DNA of 64,000 nt from Iodidimonas nitroreducens. GTDB lineage: Bacteria > Pseudomonadota > Alphaproteobacteria > Sphingomonadales > Rhodothalassiaceae. The stretch is from contig BAYV01000012.1 in the NCBI GenBank assembly GCA_000710935.1, positions 18,209-82,208 of the forward strand, in the 5' to 3' direction. Both the position numbers and the translations under genes were made by a program. Below the pieces are notes generated by a model that saw nothing but the letters and a program-made list of their open reading frames with translations, had not been told where the DNA came from and did no database searches. Below, one piece after another: positions 54,155 to 63,697 of the stretch. Position 1 is the stretch's first letter. Each line of letters starts with the position of its first letter.

Positions 54155-55111
54155 TTAAAAAGCCTCCTCCCATGAGCCTTGGGTTGCCGCCTTGGAATAT
54201 TCGGTTGAGCGATTTTCAAAGAAATTCGTATGTTCCACCGCATTCAGCATGATATCGAGCCACAAAAGCGGGTTTTTTTCCGTGGCAAATAAAGGGGCAA
54301 GGCCAAGCTGTGCCAGCCGCCGATCGGCGATATAGCGGATATAGCGCTTCACATCATCCGCCGTCAGCCCCTCGACCGGGCCAAGCTCAAAGGCGAGATC
54401 CACAAAAGCCTCTTCATGGCTGACGATGGTGCGGCAGATATCGGCCAGTTCATCACGCAGATCGGCAGTCCATAAATCCGGATTTTCCGAAACCCATGTG
54501 CGAAACAGCTTGATGATGCTGTCGCAATGCAGGCTTTCATCGCGGACCGACCAACTCACGATCTGGCCCATGCCCTTCATTTTATTGAAGCGCGGGAAAT
54601 TGAGCAGCATGGCAAAGCTGGCAAAAAGCTGCAGCCCTTCGGTAAAGGCCCCGAAAACGGCCAGAGTAATCGCTATATCGCGGGGGCTATCGGTATTGAA
54701 GCGCTGCATATAATCATATTTGTCCTTCATTTCCTTATAGTGGATGAAGGCCGAATATTCGGCTTCCGGCATCCCGATGGTATCGAGCAGATGGCTGTAA
54801 GCGGCAATATGCACCGTTTCCATATTGGAAAAAGCCGCCAGCATCATCTGGATTTCGGTGGGTTTGAACACTTGGGCATAGTGCTTCATATAGCAATTAT
54901 TCACCTCGATATCCGATTGGGTGAAAAACCGGAAAATCTGGGTCAAAAGATTGCGCTCGCCATCGCTCAGCTTCTGACGCCAATCCTTCACATCTTCCGC
55001 CAAAGGCACCTCTTCGGGCAGCCAATGGATGCGCTGCTGGGTGAGCCATGCCTGATAGGCCCAAGGATAGCGAAAGGGTTTATAGGCAAGGCGATCTTCG
55101 ATCAAAGACAT
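54155..55111 (-). CDS. nrdB: ribonucleotide reductase class I beta subunit
   Basis: 318 residues from the ATG at 55111. Diiron ligands and radical region: EVNNCYMKHYAQVFKPTEIQMMLAAFSNMETVHIAAYSHLLDTIG, EGLQLFASFAMLLNFPR, WSVRDESLHCDSIIKLF and VDLAFELG. It generates the tyrosyl or metal radical used by NrdA. It is last in a minus-strand operon nrdA - hydrolase - PEPC-like - nrdB, with 36 bases after the PEPC-like gene. Confidence 0.94.
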   Translation of the reverse strand: MSLIEDRLAYKPFRYPWAYQAWLTQQRIHWLPEEVPLAEDVKDWRQKLSDGERNLLTQIFRFFTQSDIEVNNCYMKHYAQVFKPTEIQMMLAAFSNMETVHIAAYSHLLDTIGMPEAEYSAFIHYKEMKDKYDYMQRFNTDSPRDIAITLAVFGAFTEGLQLFASFAMLLNFPRFNKMKGMGQIVSWSVRDESLHCDSIIKLFRTWVSENPDLWTADLRDELADICRTIVSHEEAFVDLAFELGPVEGLTADDVKRYIRYIADRRLAQLGLAPLFATEKNPLLWLDIMLNAVEHTNFFENRSTEYSKAATQGSWEEAF

Positions 55112-55147
55112 AAGCGCTTTTCTTCCTTCAAGGCAAAAACACACAGC

Positions 55148-58018
55148 CTATCCATGAGCATGAAAGGCATTGGCCACCGCCACCGAGATGCTGAGCAGGC
55201 CATCATAAACAATTTCGATGGGATCGATCAGCCGGTGATTGATATCGCTGTAATTGGCCGCCGTTTCATCGGGATAATCCGATTTTTCATGCAGATTGAA
55301 ATCATCGGCACTGGGCGCGGTATCGGGATAGGCTTCTCGCAGCAGGGCAACGGCTTCGGGAATCCGCAATTCAAAAACCAGCTCCATGATATCGGCCCGG
55401 CTGATATCATTGCGCGCCGAAAATTGCGGGATTTTAGCGGCCAGCAAAAACAGATGCTGGATAAGGGCAATCCGCACGGCATGCAAAAGGGCGAGAAAAT
55501 CCCGTTCGCCCGCATCCAAAACCTGTTGATCCTCGCCGGTTTCATGCAGCAATCGATGAAGCAGCAATTCATCGATCCGCAACCGGGTGGATAATTCCAG
55601 CATCGCCCCGAAGCGATCATCGCGTTCCAGCCTGTCGGCGATATAAAGGCAGGCTTCGGTCAGATGGCCCTGATCCGCCCCATGGGGCCGTGCCGCCCAA
55701 TAGCCCCCATCGAAAAGCGTGCCATAGGCCATCATCGTGCGCAGGCTGGCGCGGGTGCGGCTGGCCACCACCATATCCATCAGATCGGAAAAGCGCCGGC
55801 TTTCCCGCCGCCATTCAGAAAAAGGCTCGCGGCCCTTGCGGGTGGCCTGCCCAATGCCCCCCAGCACATTCACCGGATAGCCAAGCTGCTGCAAAACCGC
55901 ATTATGGGGAATGGCCCGCACTTTCGATAGATCGGGACGTTCGCCCGAGCCGCTTTCAAATTGCCGACGGGCCTTGCGCGATCCGGTGGTTTTCAAAAGC
56001 GCCAGCCCGAAAGCCGACAAAGTGCGATGATACGCACCCGAGCCCATCAGCGATTCCTGAAACCGCATCACCCGGCGAAAGAAATCAAGGGTGATATCGG
56101 GGGCTTTATAAAAGCTGTCTTCATCGGCTTCGGAAACTCGCTGGTCCAGCCCTTTGCGATATTCAAAAATACGGGTGAAAACCGCCAGCGCCAGATCGGT
56201 GCTTTTGAACCATAAATAGCCATCGCCGCCCTGAAAGCTGGTTTCATGACGGAGGCGGAGCCCGCGCTCTTCAAAACGCTTGCGCGCCCAAGGAGATAAA
56301 ACATGATCGAGCCGGGCCGCGAAGGAAGCGGGATGCGCCCCGCGCCCCATCGATTCGCCATGGGTATTAAAAATCAGACATTCCAGATCGCCCAAGCCGT
56401 GGCTTTCCACCAAACGCGCCATATTGGCCTGCAATCGCTCGATCGACAGGGACGCAGGAATTTGACCGATGAACCGCCCGGCATCGGAAAATCCGGTTTG
56501 AATGCTGATCCGCCCCCGCGCCTTCACCGCCTTGCGATAAGCGGGCTGGCTGAACAGAACATCCAAAAAGCGTTCCCCGCCCTCAAGCGCCGGGGGGGTT
56601 TCAAATAAGGGGGAAATATCCACATGATGATCCACCCCAAATAAACGCGCCAGATAAACCGCGGCCAGCACGGTTGAGGGGCGTTCGCATTCGGCAATCA
56701 AAAGCCGGATATCAGAATCCGCATCGATATGCTTGATGAACTGCGCAATGGTCAGGAATTGGCGCACGGCGGTGGTCGATTCCATCGACAAGGCTGCAAA
56801 ATTCACCGCCAGCGGCGCTTCATTTTCATAAAGATCGTTCAAGGCGATGAGCGCCCCACGGCTGGCCAGATCCACCGGCTTATCGCGATCCAACCGCCGC
56901 CGCACCGCATTATGCAATTGGGTGGCATTCATCCGAAAATGCACCCGGCCAGCCCCCAGGCCATAGCATTCCATACGCGCCGCCAAAATCATCAATGGCA
57001 GGCTGATCGCATCATCAGGATGCGCTGCCGCCAAAGCATGCAGGCGTTCGATCACCGGGCGCAGGCTGATGAGCCGCCCCGGCCCCGGATCGGTGAGCCA
57101 ATTGGCAGCAGCGGTAAAGGCCGGGGCCTGATCAAGGGGTTCGGAAAAAAGGGCAATCGCCCGGCGACTATGGCCCAAAGCAGTTTCCAAAACGGCCTTG
57201 ATGGCATCCATCTCGGTGGTGATCGCCTCGCCACAGGCCGCAAGGGGCATCTGATCGATATCCGCCAGATACCAGCCAAGCTGGCTTTCTTTTTCCATCA
57301 GCCGCAGGCGCACACAATCGGCCCAGCCGATATCGGTGCGGCCATCCATATCATAGCCCACCCAGCTTGCCAGATCGAAAGGCCGGGGCCGCAAATCCAG
57401 CCAGCGTTTGCCATAATGGGCTTTCGCCACCTCATAAAGCAGGCGGCAAAAAGTGCTGTGGGCGGCGCGGGCGGTGGCAATGGCGGCCAGCACCTGCTGA
57501 TGCTCGTCGCTCAATGTCGGAGCTTTGTGATCCCCCTCATCGGTGCCTTTCCGATGCACGCCGGTCAGGGCATGGATCAGCTTTTCGCTTTGGGATGGCG
57601 ACAGCAAAAAGGTGGGATGGGCGGTAAAAACACAGCCAAAGGCCGCCCGCCCCCAGCGTTCGGCAAATTCATCGAACTCCAGATTTTGGGCATCGTCTTC
57701 AAAAATGGCCCGCAGGCGCTGCTCATTATCTTCGCTTTGCAAAGGCTCCAGCATGGCCTGCATCCAGCCCGCCCGATCCTTCAGGGAGCGATCCAGCAAA
57801 TGCCCGCATAAACGGCTCAGATCCTCGCGATCCAAACGGCCGCTTTCGATTCGTGTAGATAAATCGCAGGCCAAACGCCAGATCGGATTGAAACCGGGAT
57901 CTTCCTTGCGGCGCAAGCGCAGATCTTCCAGCCGTGCCAAAAGGCGTGCTTCCAGATCACGGCTATCGATCAAGGGGCTATCGGCCCCGGTTTTGTCAGG
58001 GTGCTGGGATGGGGTCAT
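55148..58018 (-). CDS. PEP carboxylase-like protein with altered active site
   Basis: 956 residues from the ATG at 58018. PEPC homology is clear in FTAHPTFLLS (His134, but the usual Glu after HPT is Phe), FDLASWVGYDMDGRTDIG, ECERPSTVLAAVYLARLFG, and RAIPHNAVLQQLGYPVNVLGGIG. The catalytic lysine motif reads FSDAGRF with Arg515. The FHGRGG loop reads FNTHGE (550-555), so His and Arg of that loop are replaced by Asn551 and His553. The C-terminal QNTG is absent (AFHAHG). It may be a PEPC paralogue with lost or changed chemistry. It lies between two RNR genes. Confidence 0.8.
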   Translation of the reverse strand: MTPSQHPDKTGADSPLIDSRDLEARLLARLEDLRLRRKEDPGFNPIWRLACDLSTRIESGRLDREDLSRLCGHLLDRSLKDRAGWMQAMLEPLQSEDNEQRLRAIFEDDAQNLEFDEFAERWGRAAFGCVFTAHPTFLLSPSQSEKLIHALTGVHRKGTDEGDHKAPTLSDEHQQVLAAIATARAAHSTFCRLLYEVAKAHYGKRWLDLRPRPFDLASWVGYDMDGRTDIGWADCVRLRLMEKESQLGWYLADIDQMPLAACGEAITTEMDAIKAVLETALGHSRRAIALFSEPLDQAPAFTAAANWLTDPGPGRLISLRPVIERLHALAAAHPDDAISLPLMILAARMECYGLGAGRVHFRMNATQLHNAVRRRLDRDKPVDLASRGALIALNDLYENEAPLAVNFAALSMESTTAVRQFLTIAQFIKHIDADSDIRLLIAECERPSTVLAAVYLARLFGVDHHVDISPLFETPPALEGGERFLDVLFSQPAYRKAVKARGRISIQTGFSDAGRFIGQIPASLSIERLQANMARLVESHGLGDLECLIFNTHGESMGRGAHPASFAARLDHVLSPWARKRFEERGLRLRHETSFQGGDGYLWFKSTDLALAVFTRIFEYRKGLDQRVSEADEDSFYKAPDITLDFFRRVMRFQESLMGSGAYHRTLSAFGLALLKTTGSRKARRQFESGSGERPDLSKVRAIPHNAVLQQLGYPVNVLGGIGQATRKGREPFSEWRRESRRFSDLMDMVVASRTRASLRTMMAYGTLFDGGYWAARPHGADQGHLTEACLYIADRLERDDRFGAMLELSTRLRIDELLLHRLLHETGEDQQVLDAGERDFLALLHAVRIALIQHLFLLAAKIPQFSARNDISRADIMELVFELRIPEAVALLREAYPDTAPSADDFNLHEKSDYPDETAANYSDINHRLIDPIEIVYDGLLSISVAVANAFHAHG

Positions 58019-58026
58019 GGGTCTCG

Positions 58027-59316
58027 TCAGTCTCCGTTTAAAGGGCACGCACTGCGGCGCAGGAACGGATCGGGGCAGGTCAAGCGCAGCCAATCTTTAT
58101 CTTCAAGGCGCAGATGCGCATCAAAAAGGGTTGGCATGATCGACCAGCCACGGTCGCTCATGGAATTCCACAAGGCAACCACGCCCAATCCGCTTTCGGG
58201 CATGAAGGCAATCTGGGCCCGATAGCCATCAAGGCCGCCATTATGCATCACCAGATCACGCCCGGCATAATCATAAATCCGCCAGCCCAGACCATAATAG
58301 GTTTCCCGCACCCGATCCTTCAGCCAGCGGATTCGCCGCAATTCGGCCCGGGTTTTCACACGCGGACTATGCAAAATCGAAAGCGCTTCGGGGCTGAGGA
58401 TTTCGGGGGCCGCCCCCATCTGCGCCGCCAGCCACAAGGCCATATCCTGAATACTGGCATTCACCCCGCCTGCCGATGGAACCTGATAATAGGCATCATC
58501 AAGCCGCGCCTGCTGCCAGCCATTGCGCCCGAAAACATAAGGCCGCGCCCAATTATCATCCTGAGTGAACCCGGCCATGCCATAAGAGGCATCAGCCATC
58601 TTCAAAGGTGCAAACAGCCGTTCGCTGACGGCGCGCTCGAAATCAAGGCCCGTGGTGCGCAAAACCACCGGTTCAATCAGGCTATAGGCAATATTTTGAT
58701 AGCTGTAGCAATCGCCCGTGGCGCAGATCAGCCGCACCTTGGCCAGACGATCAAAAATATCCGGCACCGGAATATGGGCTTCCAAAAGATTATCATAGGC
58801 ATAAGGCGGCAGGCCGGTCCGATGGGAGAGCACATGCTCGATGGTCAGCCGGGTGGCGGCCTGGGGCCGGATCAAGGAAAAGGTCGGGGCATAGGGCCGG
58901 ATCGGATCATCAAGCTGAAGCTGGCCCGCCACCACGAGCTGAGCCGCCATGGCCGAGGCGAATCCTTTTGATAATGACGCGATACGAAAGCGGGTATGAG
59001 CATCGATGGGTGCGCCATTATCCCGATTGCGAACCCCATAGGTGCGCAAAAGCGCGATTTCGCCCTGATCGACCACCGCCACCGCCAGACCGACAAAATC
59101 TTCTCCCTTGGCGGCTTCATCAAGCTTTCGGGCAAAAGCGGCAATCGAATGATCCGGGGCCATCTGCGGCGTGGGCGCCAGGCGCATCTGGGCCCGGGCC
59201 ATTGGCACCACGATCACCGCCATAAAGGCTGCGAAAGCCAGCATGATAATCATCAAAGCCCTGATCAGGGCCCGGATCAGAGCCTTGTCATTTTCATGAT
59301 CCCAAAAAATACGCAT
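58027..59316 (-). CDS. serine hydrolase, beta-lactamase/class C family
   Basis: 429 residues. N-terminal hydrophobic segment about 14-40 (ALIRALMIIMLAFAAFMAVIVV) ending AQM indicates export or anchor. The catalytic SxxK is SLSK in RIASLSKGFASAMA; the Tyr motif is YQN (YSYQNIAYSLIEPV); HNGG near the C-terminus stands for the KTG-like motif. These enzymes are peptidases, esterases or beta-lactamases; substrate unknown. It starts 9 bases after nrdA ends and ends 8 bases before the PEPC-like start. Confidence 0.88.
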   Translation of the reverse strand: MRIFWDHENDKALIRALIRALMIIMLAFAAFMAVIVVPMARAQMRLAPTPQMAPDHSIAAFARKLDEAAKGEDFVGLAVAVVDQGEIALLRTYGVRNRDNGAPIDAHTRFRIASLSKGFASAMAAQLVVAGQLQLDDPIRPYAPTFSLIRPQAATRLTIEHVLSHRTGLPPYAYDNLLEAHIPVPDIFDRLAKVRLICATGDCYSYQNIAYSLIEPVVLRTTGLDFERAVSERLFAPLKMADASYGMAGFTQDDNWARPYVFGRNGWQQARLDDAYYQVPSAGGVNASIQDMALWLAAQMGAAPEILSPEALSILHSPRVKTRAELRRIRWLKDRVRETYYGLGWRIYDYAGRDLVMHNGGLDGYRAQIAFMPESGLGVVALWNSMSDRGWSIMPTLFDAHLRLEDKDWLRLTCPDPFLRRSACPLNGD

Positions 59317-59325
59317 TTCAAAAGA

Positions 59326-61245
59326 TCATTGGCAGGCAAGACATTCATCATAATCTGTTTTGCTGGCATCATAATCAGTAATGTCCGGATCGGTCTTATT
59401 CTGATCATCGCCGATAGCCGCCACAAGGGGGATTTCGATGCCATCGGGCGAGGGCGGGCGATCATCGGATGCCGCAGCCGCAGGTGCCATGCGATCAGAC
59501 ACCACATCGGCCCGTTGCAAGGATTTCGAACGGCAATAATACAGGCTTTTCAGGCCCTTTTTCCAGGCGCTGAAATGAATTTGATGCAGATCGCGCTTAT
59601 GAATATCGGCGGGGATGAACACATTCACCGATTGCGCCTGATCAACGAGCGGCGCGCGATCCGCCGCCAGATCAACCACCCAGCGCTGATCCAGTTCGAA
59701 CGCGGTTTTGAACACCGCCTTTTCATCATCGCTCAGAAAATCAAGATGCCGCACCGATCCTTCGCGGGTGGTGATGGATGACCAGATGTCCTCATCATTG
59801 CGGCCTTTTTCTTCCAAAAGCGCGATCAGATGCCGGTTTCTAACATTAAAGCTCCCCGATAAGGTTTTGTGAACATAGGAATTTCCGGCAATCGGCTCGA
59901 TCCCCGGCGAGGTACCGCCGCACAAGGTGGAAATCGAGGCCGTGGGGGCAATCGCGGTCTTGTTGGAAAAGCGTTCAAGCATCCCATAATCTTCGGCATC
60001 AGGGCAGGCACCGCGTTCTTTGGCCAAAGCTTTCGAGGCGGCATCCACATCTTTTTTGATGTGATTGAAGATCTTGAAATTCCAGGCCTTGGCCATGGCC
60101 GATTCAAAGGGCACCATCCGGCTTTGCAAAAAAGAGTGAAAGCCCATCACCCCAAGCCCCACCGAGCGTTCGCGCATCGCCGCATAGCGGGCATGGGCAT
60201 GGCCATCCACATCAACGGTTTTATCGATATAATCCTGCAAGACATTATCGAGAAAGCGCATCACATCGGGAATGAAATCAGGCACATCGCGCCATTCCAG
60301 ATAGCGTTCCAGATTGAGCGACGACAAACAGCACACCGCCGTGCGCATGGCTCCCAGATGATCGCGTCCGGTGGGCAAAGTGATTTCCGAGCACAGATTG
60401 GATGTTTTGACGGTCAGCCCCGCAAGCTTGTGATGTTCAGGAATGGCGCGGTTGACGCTATCGGAAAACACCAGATAAGGCTCGCCGGTTTCCACCCGCG
60501 CCGTCAGCAGCCTGATCCACAGGGATCGCGCCGAAACTGTGCGCACCACATGGCCATCTTTGGGGCTGGTCAGCGCCCAGTGTTCATCGGCTTCCACCGC
60601 CCGCATGAAGGCATCGGGGATCTGCACCCCATGATGCAGATTAAGCGCCTTGCGATTGGGATCACCGCCAGTGGGCCGGCGCAATTCAATGAATTCTTCG
60701 ATTTCAGGATGGCTGACCGGCAGATAAACCGCCGCCGAACCGCGCCGCAATGATCCCTGGCTGATCGCCAAGGTGAGCGAATCCATGACCCGCACAAAAG
60801 GAATGATGCCGCTGGTTTTGCCAACCCCGCCCACCGTTTCGCCAATCGAGCGCAGATTGCCCCAATAGCTGCCAATGCCCCCGCCCTTGGCGGCCAGCCA
60901 CACATTTTCCTGCCACAAAGAAACGATGGAACCGAGATTATCCTCGGCCTCGTTCAGAAAACAGGAAATGGGCAGGCCCCGATGGGTGCCGCCATTCGAT
61001 AAAACCGGCGTGGCGGGCATGAACCACAGGCGCGAAATATAATCATAAAGCCGGGCGCTGTGGGCGCTGTCATCGCCATAATAGCTCGCCACGCGGGCAA
61101 ACAGATCCTGATAGGATTCGCCGGGCATCAGATACCGGTCTTCCAATGTTGCCTTGCCGAATTCGGTCAGCAATGCATCGCGCGTACGATCAACTGAAAC
61201 CGCCGCACGGTGTTCGAAATGGGTGACCTCAAACACCTTGCTCAT
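59326..61245 (-). CDS. nrdA: ribonucleotide reductase class I alpha subunit
   Basis: 639 residues from the ATG at 61245. The N-terminal ATP-cone is missing: the sequence begins SKVFEVTHFEHRAAVSVDRT and enters the barrel directly, so overall activity is probably not dATP-inhibited in the usual way. ISCFLNEAEDNLG, KTSNLCSEITLP and NLERYLEW hold the active-site cysteines and finger-loop. The C-terminal tail ends YDECLACQ with the CxxC for regeneration. It begins the operon that also holds nrdB. An NrdR-box-like palindrome lies upstream. Confidence 0.93.
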   Translation of the reverse strand: MSKVFEVTHFEHRAAVSVDRTRDALLTEFGKATLEDRYLMPGESYQDLFARVASYYGDDSAHSARLYDYISRLWFMPATPVLSNGGTHRGLPISCFLNEAEDNLGSIVSLWQENVWLAAKGGGIGSYWGNLRSIGETVGGVGKTSGIIPFVRVMDSLTLAISQGSLRRGSAAVYLPVSHPEIEEFIELRRPTGGDPNRKALNLHHGVQIPDAFMRAVEADEHWALTSPKDGHVVRTVSARSLWIRLLTARVETGEPYLVFSDSVNRAIPEHHKLAGLTVKTSNLCSEITLPTGRDHLGAMRTAVCCLSSLNLERYLEWRDVPDFIPDVMRFLDNVLQDYIDKTVDVDGHAHARYAAMRERSVGLGVMGFHSFLQSRMVPFESAMAKAWNFKIFNHIKKDVDAASKALAKERGACPDAEDYGMLERFSNKTAIAPTASISTLCGGTSPGIEPIAGNSYVHKTLSGSFNVRNRHLIALLEEKGRNDEDIWSSITTREGSVRHLDFLSDDEKAVFKTAFELDQRWVVDLAADRAPLVDQAQSVNVFIPADIHKRDLHQIHFSAWKKGLKSLYYCRSKSLQRADVVSDRMAPAAAASDDRPPSPDGIEIPLVAAIGDDQNKTDPDITDYDASKTDYDECLACQ

Positions 61246-61631
61246 CCTTGCTCTTTTAAGGGCCTTCACTTCAGGGTCGATCAGTATGGCCGCATGAGGA
61301 TACTGATTTTATGAGCACAGGAACATATGTCGAACAAAAAAATAAAGTGCTTTTTGTTCGGCCCTTTAACCAAAGATATGACAGGGCAGGCAGGGCCATC
61401 TCACAGTTCTGTGTCAGGGGGATGATCCTATGGAAAAGGCGGCATCCGGTCAACATTCTGATGAAAAAATATTCCCGCACACCATATCTTGTGTGTGAAA
61501 TGAGGGGTCATGGCCAAAAACCCCTGAAATGAGCGAGTCGCCGCCTTCGGCTCAGCGAGCCTGATCCAGATATTGATCCGCGCGGGAAAGGATTAATAAA
61601 AGCCGCACGCCATGGCGCGATCCATCGCCCC
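61246..61631. promoter_or_regulatory. 386-bp intergenic region upstream of nrdA
   Basis: No gene is called. It contains the NrdR-box candidate at 61479-61494, a second palindrome TCACAGTTCTGTG at 61401-61413, and the 3' flank of accA. A plus-strand frame of 73 codons from 61311 lacks a ribosome site and runs through these sites, so it is not called. Confidence 0.5.
61479..61494 (-). promoter_or_regulatory. NrdR box candidate
   Basis: ACACCATATCTTGTGT matches the NrdR consensus ACACWATATATWGTGT except at two positions and is palindromic. NrdR represses ribonucleotide reductase operons. It lies about 235 bases before the nrdA start. The partner box usually seen about 31 bases away is not obvious. 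Confidence 0.55.
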
Positions 61632-62582
61632 TCAGGCCCGCCCGATAGCCAGAAAGCGTTCGCGCCGCAATTGCCGCAAACGATCCGCCGGGATGCCATC
61701 CATTTCATTCAAGGCATCCTGCACCGCTTCACCCAAAGATTGGATGGCCCGGCCCGGCTCGCGATGGGCCCCGCCCAAAGGCTCGGGGATGATGGCATCC
61801 GCAACCCCCAGTTTCAGCAGGTCCTGTGCCGTAATCTTGAGGGCGGTTGCCGCATCCTTGGCCTTGTCGGCGGTGCGCCATAGGATCGAGGCACAGCCTT
61901 CGGGCGAGATCACCGAATAAATGGCATGTTCCATCATCAAAACCTTATTGCCCGCCGCCAAAGCCACGGCACCGCCCGATCCGCCCTCGCCCACAATGGT
62001 GGAAACAAGAGGCACAGACAGGCGCAGGCAGCGTTCGGTGGACCGCGCTATGGCTTCGGATTGGCCGCGTTCTTCGGCACCGATACCGGGATAAGCCCCG
62101 GGGGTATCCACAAAGCTTAAAATCGGCAATTGAAAGCGATCCGCCAGATCCATCAGGCGCACGGCCTTGCGATAGCCTTCGGGCCGGGCCATGCCGAAAT
62201 TATGCCGGATCCGGCTTTCGGTATTCGCGCCCTTTTCATTGCCCATCACCATCACCGCCCGGCCATTGAAACGGGCCAGACCGCCAATGATGGCATTATC
62301 CTCGCCAAAGGAACGATCCCCGGCCAAAGGCGTAAATTCGGTGAACAAACTCGCCAGAATATCGCTCAGATGCGGCCGTTCGGGATGGCGGGCCACCTGC
62401 GCTTTCTGCCAGGGCGAAAGCCCGGCATAGGTTTCGCTCAACATCCTGTCGCGCTTGGATTGCAGCCGATCCACCTCATCGCTGAGATCCAGACTGCCTT
62501 CATGGCCGGATAATTTCCGCAGATCGCGAATGCGGCCTTCAAGCTCGGCAATGGGTTTTTCAAAATCGAGAAAGGTAATCAT
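61632..62582 (-). CDS. accA: acetyl-CoA carboxylase carboxyltransferase subunit alpha
   Basis: 316 residues, full length. Start [23 protein letters not shown], then [44 protein letters not shown], and the carboxyltransferase core [25 protein letters not shown] with [40 protein letters not shown]. It transfers carboxyl from biotin to acetyl-CoA in fatty acid synthesis. accD is elsewhere. Confidence 0.97.
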   Translation of the reverse strand: MITFLDFEKPIAELEGRIRDLRKLSGHEGSLDLSDEVDRLQSKRDRMLSETYAGLSPWQKAQVARHPERPHLSDILASLFTEFTPLAGDRSFGEDNAIIGGLARFNGRAVMVMGNEKGANTESRIRHNFGMARPEGYRKAVRLMDLADRFQLPILSFVDTPGAYPGIGAEERGQSEAIARSTERCLRLSVPLVSTIVGEGGSGGAVALAAGNKVLMMEHAIYSVISPEGCASILWRTADKAKDAATALKITAQDLLKLGVADAIIPEPLGGAHREPGRAIQSLGEAVQDALNEMDGIPADRLRQLRRERFLAIGRA

Positions 62583-62651
62583 TCATCCATCCACACAGAT
62601 TTCAGAGGCAAAGTGGTGCCGCCGATGCCATGAGTCAAGCATCCATGGTGA

Positions 62652-63638
62652 TCAGCTGCTTGCCACATCCATCGCTTTTGCCTTTTTGATCATGGCTTTT
62701 GCCTGCCGGATCGAGGCCAGATCGATCAGCTTGCCATCCAAAGCCACCGCGCCCTGGCCACTGGCTTCGGCCTTTTCCATGGCATCCAATATCTTTTGAG
62801 CTTTGGCAAGCTCATCGGCAGACGGGCTGAACACCGCATTGGCCAAAGCCACCTGACTGGGGTGGATCGCCCATTTGCCTTCACAGCCCAAAACCATGGC
62901 CCGGGCGGCATGGGCGCGAAATCCGGCTTCATCGGAAAAATCACCAAAAGGCCCATCGATGGGGCGCAAGCCATGGGCGCGGGCGGCCACCACCATCTGC
63001 CACACCGGATAATGCCACATATCGCCCCAATGGATATCGCGCCGGCCACCATCATCCAAGGGATCGGTGAGCACCGCATAGCGCGGATTGGGGCCGCCGA
63101 TCTGGGTAGTATCGGCATGCACCGAAGCGGCAAAATCGGCCACCCCGAAATGCAGGCTTTCATTGCGCGGGCTGGCCCCGGCAATGGCATAGGCATTGGC
63201 CAGCCCCATGGCCGATTCGATGATCAATTCAAAACCGATGCGTTTTTTGCGGCCCCGCGCCCGTTCCACCTGGCTCACCAGAACATCAAGGGCATAGACA
63301 TCCGCCGCCACCCCCACCTTTGGCAACATCATCAGATCAAGGCGTTCGCCGGTTTTCTCCAGCACATCCACCACATCGCGATAGGTCCAGGCGGTATCCA
63401 GCCCATTGAGCCGCAGGGAAACGGTTTTCTCCCCCCAATCGAGATCATTGAGCGCCTCGATCACATTGCGGCGCGCTTCATCTTTCAGGGCGGGCGAGAC
63501 CGAATCCTCGAGATCGAGAAACACCACATCCGCCGCCGATTGTGCGGCCTTTTCCAAAAACCGCCGGTTCGAGCCGGGCACCGCCAGTTCGGATCGATTG
63601 AGCCGCGCCGGGGCTTCAGTGATTTCGGTAAAGCTCAT
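62652..63638 (-). CDS. mcl: L-malyl-CoA/beta-methylmalyl-CoA lyase (CitE-like)
   Basis: 328 residues. RSELAVPGSNRRFLEKAAQSAADVVFLDLEDSVSP, DARRNVIEAL-type (here EARRNVIEALNDLDWG), SLRLNGLDTAWTYRDVVDV, LMMLPKVG, FELIIESAMGLANAYAIAGASPR and LHFGVADFAASVHADT are shared with Rhodobacter Mcl1. GKWAIHPSQVALANAVFSP follows. It cleaves malyl-CoA or methylmalyl-CoA to glyoxylate and an acyl-CoA, in glyoxylate assimilation or related cycles. A citrate-lyase beta role is less likely because no citD/F is present. Confidence 0.85.
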   Translation of the reverse strand: MSFTEITEAPARLNRSELAVPGSNRRFLEKAAQSAADVVFLDLEDSVSPALKDEARRNVIEALNDLDWGEKTVSLRLNGLDTAWTYRDVVDVLEKTGERLDLMMLPKVGVAADVYALDVLVSQVERARGRKKRIGFELIIESAMGLANAYAIAGASPRNESLHFGVADFAASVHADTTQIGGPNPRYAVLTDPLDDGGRRDIHWGDMWHYPVWQMVVAARAHGLRPIDGPFGDFSDEAGFRAHAARAMVLGCEGKWAIHPSQVALANAVFSPSADELAKAQKILDAMEKAEASGQGAVALDGKLIDLASIRQAKAMIKKAKAMDVASS

Positions 63639-63697
63639 GATCGGGCCTTTCTGTCATCATTGGCACAGTGCATCTTTTGCACTGCAACAATAGCAAT

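Noticed and set aside
61311..61532. 73-codon plus frame in the nrdA upstream region
   Set aside because: No ribosome site, and it overlaps the NrdR-box candidate and the second palindrome.
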